A stretch of DNA of 33,446 nucleotides, from the NCBI GenBank assembly GCA_013151345.1, contig JAADIM010000113.1, positions 1 to 33,446 on the forward strand, in the 5' to 3' direction. Every line of letters begins with the position of its first letter. Within the stretch, counting starts at the first letter, position 1. This stretch comes from Gammaproteobacteria bacterium (GTDB lineage: Bacteria > Pseudomonadota > Gammaproteobacteria > SG8-11). The notes below the pieces were generated by a model that saw only the letters and a program-made list of their open reading frames with translations, did not search any database and was not told where the DNA came from. This document shows, piece after piece, positions 27,765-33,446 of the stretch. The position numbers and the translations under genes were made by a program.

Positions 27765-27854
27765 ATAAACTCCTAAACATAAAGGGATAGCATTCTAGCA
27801 CTTTTTGATCGAGCGATCATCAAAGAAGAAAACCAAGAGAGGGCTTGAAGTGTT

Positions 27855-28661
27855 TTATAAAAACAACTTTGTGAAGTCGTTAATTGAACCTGATTTGTTG
27901 ACTTTGATTTTCCCATCCGAACCGGCACGTCCTAACAGACGCAGGTTTTTATCCAGTGCGCTTTGGCTTGGATCACGAGATGAAAATGTGCCAGTAAACT
28001 TGTACTTGTTATCTGCTTTGATCGTCAGTATGCCTTCAGCTTGCAATGGCCCACCACCATCCACGAGATCCACATTAATGACGTCATTATCTGTTGACAA
28101 AGTTGCTTTTAAATCGCCAAAAGTCATTTTGACAGGAAAATTAACGGCCGCACTTTGCCAGGCTATCGTGCCCTGTGCGTCAACGATATTTTGATTATAA
28201 ATACTTAATTGTTGCAGATTCAAGCCTATGTAACCTTGAAGGTCAAGCGGCAGTTTTGCAACGGCGGCGATGTTTTTTAATCCTAAACGTGCTTCCAGAT
28301 CTGACAAATATAATTGCCCACCAAACCCCCGCGCAACATTTCCTCGCGCAAAGCTATCGCCATCGCGAAAATCCACGCCGATTTGTAGACGCCCCAACAA
28401 TAATGGCCAAGGATGAAAATCCCAACTCAATGATTTTATTTTCTGACCGGAGATGTATGCAGCGGTCGCTTTTCCCGACCATACTGTCCCCGTCAGCCCT
28501 TTCATTATCAAAGATGAGTTTACGGAATTGTCTTCCTTAGAAAACGACTTTACCATTGAGTAAGCCTGTTCGGCGGGCAACGTAATTATAAGAAATCCAA
28601 TATAAAGAAAAATAATCAGAATAATATTACGCGCTTTGATATTCATTTCTCTCAAACGCAT
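27855..28661 (-). CDS. gspN: Type II secretion system protein N
   Basis: A 268-residue inner-membrane protein with one N-terminal transmembrane helix (about 11-29) and a periplasmic beta-rich domain. Features shared with GspN are TGTVWSGKATA near 55 and the following WDFHPWPLLLGRLQIGVDF, plus LDLQGYIGLNLQQL. GspN is an optional T2SS component absent from some systems. It starts 5 bp after gspM, indicating the same transcript and probable coupling; no ribosome-binding site is visible at the ATG. It ends the gsp run here. Confidence 0.88.
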   Translation of the reverse strand: MRLREMNIKARNIILIIFLYIGFLIITLPAEQAYSMVKSFSKEDNSVNSSLIMKGLTGTVWSGKATAAYISGQKIKSLSWDFHPWPLLLGRLQIGVDFRDGDSFARGNVARGFGGQLYLSDLEARLGLKNIAAVAKLPLDLQGYIGLNLQQLSIYNQNIVDAQGTIAWQSAAVNFPVKMTFGDLKATLSTDNDVINVDLVDGGGPLQAEGILTIKADNKYKFTGTFSSRDPSQSALDKNLRLLGRAGSDGKIKVNKSGSINDFTKLFL

Positions 28662-28666
28662 AGGCG

Positions 28667-29149
28667 CTATAGCCCAACAAAAACAATTCGTGAATCTATT
28701 ATGCCCGGCGTATCCTTACGATCAATAACAAGTGATGACACTTCTATAGTGTAGGCTCTATTCAGGCCTTCAAGCCATTTTATCATATCGTCAAATGAAG
28801 CTTGTTCCAGCCACACACGTACTTTTTTATCGCCATCCGGCTTCACTCGCTTGAGTGCATTTCCTAACTGACCCTCTTTGGCTGTACTATCAATCAAACT
28901 TAACAAAGATTGACCTGAAGTGATTTTTTGTGATGATTGACCATCGCGCAATTCTTTTACTTCATTTGAGGCCTGTTTCATCCATTCAAACAGGGGCCCC
29001 TGTTTGGCAACATTTTTCTCCAACTGCGCGACACTCGTATGAATCGGATCCCAAACTACGGAATAAAACAACATAATCGCCAATGCAATTGCACCGCCGA
29101 TAACGGTTACACGTTCCTGTTGCTGTAATCCCAGAAACCAGGTCTTCAT
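28667..29149 (-). CDS. gspM: Type II secretion system protein M
   Basis: A 160-residue bitopic protein. A short cytoplasmic start and transmembrane helix at about 14-33 are followed by a helix and a periplasmic ferredoxin-like domain (VRVWLEQASFDDMIKWLEGLNRAYTIEVSSLVID), the typical GspM end. GspM pairs with GspL in the inner-membrane platform. Its ATG overlaps the gspL TGA by 4 bp. Confidence 0.93.
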   Translation of the reverse strand: MKTWFLGLQQQERVTVIGGAIALAIMLFYSVVWDPIHTSVAQLEKNVAKQGPLFEWMKQASNEVKELRDGQSSQKITSGQSLLSLIDSTAKEGQLGNALKRVKPDGDKKVRVWLEQASFDDMIKWLEGLNRAYTIEVSSLVIDRKDTPGIIDSRIVFVGL

Positions 29150-30384
29150 GATTCTCGATTCTGTATTTTCAAGCGGCTCTCAACCCGATTGTTTCGGGAA
29201 TTTGCAGTTACAATATCGACAGATAGTCCGGATTGCTGAACTAATTGTAGCTTTAATTTATCCAACGTTTGCAGATCCTTGATAATCATATCTACATCCA
29301 GCTTTCCATCTTGGTAACGGATACTTTTAATTTCAAGGCCAGCAGTCGATTTTAATACGGAGGCAGTGCCTGATAATAATCCAAGTACACTACTACCACC
29401 CTGACCAGCACCACCGCGCAGCGCTTTTAGTTTTCTCTCCATCTGTACCTGCGGGTTTACTACGTTTTTAGCATCAGGAAAAGCGGTTAAGTAAATTTGT
29501 TTTATTTCTGCCTGTATTTCATCACTTTGACTTTTAAGCTGAAAATAGTGGGTTGTTGTCATTGCAAGCTGCAGGAAAACCAAACTCGCAAACATCGCGG
29601 CGGCCGGCCACCAGGGTCGCCATATTTTCCCTATCTGTTCGCTACGACTATAAGCACCTTGTAATAAATTGATGGCACTGTCTAAATCCAACCCTTTAAT
29701 TAAAGGCAATAGATTGACTACACAAATATCCTCTATTATTTCCAATTGCAGACTTGACAGATCAGGCAGTGCGCTGCCACCTTCATCATATTTATAAACA
29801 TAGAGACGCTCTGGCGGGGTATCGCTGTTCTCTTTCAGGAGCATCGCTAGAAATGCTTCGGCGTTTTCCGTCTCAATTGAAAAACCCGATTGAAACCCTG
29901 TGCGTACCAGGACATTGTTCTCATCTACCAGTAAGCTCCAGCTGCCATTCACAAAGGGTACAGCCAATATATCGGGTATAATAAAATTCGCCTGTATACC
30001 GAATTCTTTCAATTTCGCAACCCAATTATCCATTTTATCGCGATCGACTACGGCACAGTTAGTCTCTCCTTCATCATTTCGACCACCCAAAGCAAAGTGC
30101 AAATCTTCCACATCGCTGACTAATTGATCTTCTAACGCAAACGGCAGAGCGGTCATTAGTCGTTTTTTATTTTGGGTAGGTACCAGGGCGGAACTTAATG
30201 TGACATCGTTACCAGGTATAATAACGACGATTTTATGACCAGCCACTTGCCCGCTAATCTCATCCAGCGAACCCTGGTGAATATCACCCATTTGGCCATG
30301 ATCATCCACAAATACCCAATTAATCAGATCGGGATCCATGCCTGGCTGAAGGTGATAAAAACGAATAATTAACTCATTTGACAC
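29146..30384 (-). CDS. gspL: Type II secretion system protein L
   Basis: A 412-residue platform protein linking the GspE ATPase to the periplasm. The cytoplasmic actin-like part (about 1-240) contains VVIIPGNDVTLSSALVP, ALPFALEDQL and DIVAVPF-like PDILAVPF. One transmembrane helix is at about 258-277, followed by the periplasmic region with VNPQVQMERKLKALRGG and a final ferredoxin-like domain (GLEIKSIRYQDGKLDVDMI). The GTG start overlaps the gspK stop by 1 bp. Confidence 0.94.
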   Translation of the reverse strand: MSNELIIRFYHLQPGMDPDLINWVFVDDHGQMGDIHQGSLDEISGQVAGHKIVVIIPGNDVTLSSALVPTQNKKRLMTALPFALEDQLVSDVEDLHFALGGRNDEGETNCAVVDRDKMDNWVAKLKEFGIQANFIIPDILAVPFVNGSWSLLVDENNVLVRTGFQSGFSIETENAEAFLAMLLKENSDTPPERLYVYKYDEGGSALPDLSSLQLEIIEDICVVNLLPLIKGLDLDSAINLLQGAYSRSEQIGKIWRPWWPAAAMFASLVFLQLAMTTTHYFQLKSQSDEIQAEIKQIYLTAFPDAKNVVNPQVQMERKLKALRGGAGQGGSSVLGLLSGTASVLKSTAGLEIKSIRYQDGKLDVDMIIKDLQTLDKLKLQLVQQSGLSVDIVTANSRNNRVESRLKIQNRES

Positions 30385-31487
30385 TAATAAGTCCCTTGCG
30401 CTCGCATTAAAGACGTTATTTTACCATTCTTACGCTCTAAAAGACTATAAAGCTTCGCCCTGATGAGATGGTCGTCAGATCCTACCTCTGCATACGCATC
30501 CAGCAGAAAATACTCGCTTTTAACATCAAATACATCTTCTATTTTTTGCGGATCTTTTACACGCTTGGCACCCGCTGCCGGTTTGGTTGGCGCAATACCC
30601 ACAAAGTCACAGGATCCAAAAGCGTCACCGCTCTTAAAATCGTTCACCTTATTGAACGTATCATAATTTTCTAACGCTGCGCCTTTGTTTTCAACTTTGT
30701 CCTGAATCGAGATGCCTTCACTTCTGATATTTATTTTGCCCATTAGAGGGCAGGTTATATCATCCGCCAATGCCTGCAACAATTCTTCTTTTGCAGTATT
30801 AACATTAATTTTAGTTCTACCCGGAAGGGTTGCCACATAGGGTAAAAGGATTTTGTAAATCAATGGTGTAACGCCCTTTACCAGCAGTAATTCACTGGGA
30901 CTGGCCATTAACTGGTTTGCCGTTCGATACGGAAGCTCGCCGTCTAGATAGTCGCCGTCTTCCGCACCACCTGATCGGACATCACCGTCTTCATCAATCC
31001 AGTCAACCATTGCATTCACCAGGTCGGACGGCAAAACCTGTTTAAATTCGTCAGGTTGGTCAGGCAAATCTTGAATAATTTCGATCATTTGCCGGAGTCT
31101 TCGCACATCCCATGGACTAACCACACCATCAGCATCGACAAGGTTATTTATATTAAAACGTCCGCTCAAATCATCAAGAGAAAATATCAATACGCCGTCC
31201 TTAAAGGGGAAAGGCGGTAATTTAATTGCCCAATCCTCGCCTCTATGATCTATGCCTTGTGGATCCTTTTTTAGCACCTGCGTCGCAAAAGCTTCTCCTC
31301 CCAGGGTAAACACATAAGCTTGATCGCGCTGCAGTATATTAGACGTTCTGCGAATATCCAATTGTTGCCGTGTTACCATCGCGACCACAGTCACAGTGAC
31401 CAACGCAACAACCAATAAAGCGGTGATTAGTGCTACCCCTTTTTCATTTGGGTATATTTCAATAAATTTTTGTGGTTCAGCTAACAT
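30384..31487 (-). CDS. gspK: Type II secretion system minor pseudopilin K
   Basis: A 367-residue large minor pseudopilin. The prepilin leader of 17 residues ends KG before VALITALLVVALVTVTVV; the absence of Glu5 is normal for GspK, which caps the pseudopilus tip. The globular part contains LDDLSGRFNINNLVD, VDWIDEDGDVRSGGAEDGDY and GRTKINVNTA, all typical. Processing by the GspO peptidase is expected. It follows gspJ by 49 bp and lacks a strong ribosome-binding site. Confidence 0.95.
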   Translation of the reverse strand: MLAEPQKFIEIYPNEKGVALITALLVVALVTVTVVAMVTRQQLDIRRTSNILQRDQAYVFTLGGEAFATQVLKKDPQGIDHRGEDWAIKLPPFPFKDGVLIFSLDDLSGRFNINNLVDADGVVSPWDVRRLRQMIEIIQDLPDQPDEFKQVLPSDLVNAMVDWIDEDGDVRSGGAEDGDYLDGELPYRTANQLMASPSELLLVKGVTPLIYKILLPYVATLPGRTKINVNTAKEELLQALADDITCPLMGKINIRSEGISIQDKVENKGAALENYDTFNKVNDFKSGDAFGSCDFVGIAPTKPAAGAKRVKDPQKIEDVFDVKSEYFLLDAYAEVGSDDHLIRAKLYSLLERKNGKITSLMRAQGTY

Positions 31488-31536
31488 TATATTTGAAATT
31501 GGCGGCTTTTATTAACGATGACATTTGCTATGGCGT

Positions 31537-32310
31537 TTACTGTGGTTTAGCGGGCACTTGAAACAATCGGGCAATTCTACCTAATCTGTCAGTTTCAATT
31601 GTAACTTCAACCCCTTGTGGAATGACTTCGGCTTCCTGCGAGTTCAATTTAGGCCATTGCGTCTGCCATTGCTTATTTTTATCCACAAAACGCAATTCGA
31701 ATCCTTTTACGTTATCCAATAATACGGATTCAAACGGTTTGCTTTCAAAACCACGATCCAGTTCGAACCAATACATACGGATCAGTTGGTCGTCTTTTAT
31801 GGAATACCCTACGCGCTGTAACACACTGCGAACTCGTTTTTCACTGGGAAAAGGATTACGCCAGCCCGTATGCGTTAATTCTAGTTTTATTTCATCAAAA
31901 TCATGGGCAACCAACGCTTCCTTAGGGTCACCATATTGATCTCTAATACCCCGAGAGACTATCTGCTGCACATCTCTTTCGATAATTGAAAACGCTTTTT
32001 GCATTTTGCCCAAGCGTGTTGCGTGTTCCTCTAAACCATTGCGAGACTTCATTACGCTATTTAAACCACCATACGCCATAGCCGACATCACGGCAAATAT
32101 AGCAATCGCGATCATTATTTCGATAAGCGTAAAGCCGCTCTCGCACGTCCTTGTGCTTCGCGGCATAAGTACGTCCTGTACAAAGCCGCTCTCGCACATC
32201 CTTGTGCTTCGCGGCATAAGTACGTCCTGTACAAAGCCGCTCTCGCACGTCCTTGTGCTTCGCAGTGTAACTACGCCTGGTACAAAGCCTTGTAATCGGT
32301 TTTTATTCAT
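31537..32310 (-). CDS. gspJ: Type II secretion system minor pseudopilin J with repeat-expanded leader
   Basis: A minor pseudopilin with cleavage site SG-FTLIEIMIAIAIFAVMSAMAYGG and a body typical of GspJ (ERDVQQIVSRGIRD, FELRFVD). The leader is odd: from ATG 32310 (or GTG 32313) it has about 59 residues containing three 17-residue repeats, each ending in CESGF, so three potential GF junctions exist but only the last precedes TLIEIM. The outer starts have no ribosome-binding site. ATGs inside the repeats at 32217 and 32166 each have AGGA seven bases before; 32166 would give an 11-residue leader and a 209-residue protein, normal for GspJ. I give the outer frame and regard 32166 or 32217 as more likely. 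Confidence 0.9.
   Translation of the reverse strand: MNKNRLQGFVPGVVTLRSTRTCESGFVQDVLMPRSTRMCESGFVQDVLMPRSTRTCESGFTLIEIMIAIAIFAVMSAMAYGGLNSVMKSRNGLEEHATRLGKMQKAFSIIERDVQQIVSRGIRDQYGDPKEALVAHDFDEIKLELTHTGWRNPFPSEKRVRSVLQRVGYSIKDDQLIRMYWFELDRGFESKPFESVLLDNVKGFELRFVDKNKQWQTQWPKLNSQEAEVIPQGVEVTIETDRLGRIARLFQVPAKPQ
32131..32283 (-). repeat. Three 51-bp structured repeats in the gspJ leader
   Basis: Units at 32131-32181, 32182-32232 and 32233-32283, exactly contiguous. On the coding strand a unit has hairpin GTACAGGACGTAC, then TTATG giving an in-frame start, then hairpin GCACAAGGATGTGC (or AAGGAC in two units), and outer arms GCCGC and GCGGC around the second hairpin. The unit furthest from the gene body (32233-32283) has lost the ATG and the first hairpin's pairing. 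Peptide: VQDVLMPRSTRMCESGF. Confidence 0.95.
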
Positions 32311-32334
32311 CACATTATCAATACAGGAGCCCGA

Positions 32335-32784
32335 CTAAAACTCGTATCCTCCTTCTATCGTGGCCAGAGCTTGCTTGCTCTCTTCGGAATCACGCACGGT
32401 AATAACAAACGCACCGATGCTGTATTCTCCAACTTCATCTGATTTGTTAGTTTCCACTTTCCAGTACCATTCATGGCCTGCCATTAACATCGTACCGTCA
32501 CTTTTACTGCCGGGCGTTGGCCATTTCTTAAAAATCTGCAATTCATTATAGGTATTCATTGCCACCCAATGCGCAAGTGTACGTTGCTGCAAATAGGCGG
32601 CGTTGTTTAAACTAGATGACGTGGTTTTTATCGCTGCGCCAAGTGAAAAGGCTAATATGGCAACGGCCACCAGCACTTCCAACAACGTGAATCCAGCCAT
32701 TTTTTTGCAGATAATTTTGCAAATAATCTGTCCCGGATTCTTATTGGGTACTTTAGCAGACAAATTATTATAATAAGAATTCAC
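32335..32784 (-). CDS. gspI: Type II secretion system minor pseudopilin I
   Basis: A 149-residue frame. The prepilin motif AG-FTLLEVLVAVAILAFSLGA and the domain RTLAHWVAMNTYNEL, GHEWYWKVETN and FVITVRD identify GspI, which with GspJ and GspK forms the tip complex. The longest leader starts at GTG 32784, one base after the gspH stop, and has 31 residues with a doubled IICK. A short start just before AGFTLLEV would give a leader of only three residues without a ribosome-binding site, so the long form is preferred. Its leader does not carry the 51-bp repeat found in its neighbours. Confidence 0.92.
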   Translation of the reverse strand: MNSYYNNLSAKVPNKNPGQIICKIICKKMAGFTLLEVLVAVAILAFSLGAAIKTTSSSLNNAAYLQQRTLAHWVAMNTYNELQIFKKWPTPGSKSDGTMLMAGHEWYWKVETNKSDEVGEYSIGAFVITVRDSEESKQALATIEGGYEF

Positions 32785-32785
32785 T

Positions 32786-33442
32786 TTAAATTTCGTCGTC
32801 GTCGGGGGCCAGTAATTCCAGTTCGCCGGTTAACTCGCCGCTAAGTTTATATTCACTGCCGTCCTCCCAGACTAGTGTCACTATAAACGGTGTCAGCTCA
32901 CCACTGGACAATAAAAATATTCTTGGTATTTCATTTTCATTATCTTCCTTCAACTTTGATGTTGCGTCCTCCGAATCTTCTTTTTTATCCAAAATATCTC
33001 TACCGGCATCGCAGGACATACGATCTAACGTGGCGGGTTCGCCCTCAAGTTCTAACTTCATATCCAAACCCGGGGGGAAACACCGGGGTCGAAACAATTT
33101 GTCCTCTTTAACGGGTGTCCACTGCCATTGTTCTCCTGATTGCATAAGCCGAAGAAATTGATAGCCATTACTGTGCATTTCAACCGCCATTTCATCACCC
33201 TGCATTATGGCTTCTTCGCTAGCCATGCTAGTCAATGATCGCATTCTTTTTATTTCATCTTCGAGGATATTGGATTGATTAAGATTGATTGAAAGCGTTG
33301 CGAGGCTCATGATAATGCCGATCACAAGCATCACCACCATAATTTCGATCAAAGTAAAGCCTCTCTCGCACATCCTTGTGCTACGCGGCATAAGTACGTC
33401 CTGTACAAAGCCTCTCTCGCACATCCTTGTGCTACGCGGCAT
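32786..33442 (-). CDS. gspH: Type II secretion system minor pseudopilin H, leader cut by window edge
   Basis: A minor pseudopilin with junction RG-FTLIEIMVVMLVIGIIMSLATLS and the GspH features MASEEAIMQGDEMAVEMHSNGYQFLR and RCFPPGLDMKLELEGEPA, then an acidic tail. The leader consists of the same 51-bp repeats as gspJ: ATGs at 33391 and 33442 each follow the sequence pattern of the unit, and only the first is seen with its AGGA inside the window. 33391 gives an 11-residue leader and a 201-residue protein. More units may lie beyond the edge, so the true 5' end is not certain. Confidence 0.92.
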   Translation of the reverse strand: MPRSTRMCERGFVQDVLMPRSTRMCERGFTLIEIMVVMLVIGIIMSLATLSINLNQSNILEDEIKRMRSLTSMASEEAIMQGDEMAVEMHSNGYQFLRLMQSGEQWQWTPVKEDKLFRPRCFPPGLDMKLELEGEPATLDRMSCDAGRDILDKKEDSEDATSKLKEDNENEIPRIFLLSSGELTPFIVTLVWEDGSEYKLSGELTGELELLAPDDDEI

Positions 33443-33446
33443 AAGT
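33356..33446 (-). repeat. 51-bp structured repeats in the gspH leader (truncated by window end)
   Basis: One complete unit (33356-33406) and 40 bp of a second (33407-33446). The overlap between the two units is identical. They differ from the gspJ copies by GCCTCT for GCCGCT and GCTACG for GCTTCG on the plus strand, changing CESGF to CERGF. Hairpins GCACAAGGATGTGC and GTACAGGACGTAC are intact. Confidence 0.95.

Noticed and set aside
27790-27830. GATCG-AG-CGATC near the end of gspN as a terminator
   Set aside because: On the minus strand it is followed by an A-run, not a T-run, and the stem is only 5 bp.
32131-32283. CRISPR array reading of the 51-bp repeats
   Set aside because: Units are contiguous without spacers and continue the gspJ reading frame.
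32006-32338. 110-codon plus-strand frame across the gspJ repeats
   Set aside because: Open only because the repeat is stop-free in several frames; it is antisense to gspJ and lacks a convincing start.

Overview
The window is chromosomal DNA from a gammaproteobacterium. The backbone order icd, cspD, clpS, clpA, infA, bpt, aat, trxB, ftsK, lolA, rarA, crcB, serS is one I know from Pseudomonas and relatives such as Cellvibrio. Codon use is mildly AT-leaning, and I see no phage, integrase or transposase genes.

Layout, left to right. (1) 1-126: a structured repeat array that appears to run off the left edge, then a terminator. (2) 248-3109: an Spy/CpxP-like periplasmic protein divergent from an OmpR-type regulator and histidine kinase, with a mirrored operator between them. 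(3) 3362-7557, minus strand: lolA, rarA, crcB, a DUF190 gene and serS. (4) 7730-9064: two plus-strand envelope proteins of unknown function sitting between ftsK and lolA. (5) 9165-13926: ftsK, ald and trxB. (6) 13940-20017: an accessory block. It holds a thioredoxin-like protein, a TolC-like outer-membrane factor and an RND-type adaptor with no inner-membrane pump, divergent from a CadC-like membrane regulator and a FemAB/GNAT-like protein. (7) 20370-26362: aat, bpt, a small unknown gene, infA, clpA, clpS and cspD. Aat, Bpt, ClpS and ClpA together form the bacterial N-degron pathway. (8) 26508-33446: icd, then the type II secretion genes gspN, M, L, K, J, I and H on the minus strand, cut by the right edge.

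The most unusual signal is a family of structured repeats. A 51-bp (17-codon) unit is tandemly repeated in the prepilin leaders of gspJ (three units) and gspH (at least two, running off the window), ending exactly at the G/F cleavage site. On the coding strand each intact unit has a hairpin GTACAGGACGTAC whose AGGA lies 7 nt before an in-frame ATG, then a second hairpin GCACAAGGATGTGC. Both resemble the CsrA/RsmA binding consensus (ACA, GGA and GU with GGA in a loop). The array at 1-126 looks like a diverged relative: flanks and loops are kept while stem sequences change on both sides together (ATAAC/GTTAT versus ATTGC/GCAAT). This suggests selection on RNA structure and possible post-transcriptional control of secretion.

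A second theme is frequent short tandem duplication. In-frame 15-bp units occur in lolA, tolC, the FemAB-like gene and one unknown gene. There are 16-bp units after the kinase gene and before cspD, and a 12-bp duplication of the ald ribosome-binding site. All function calls rest on reading the translated sequence and recalled family motifs; no database search was run.
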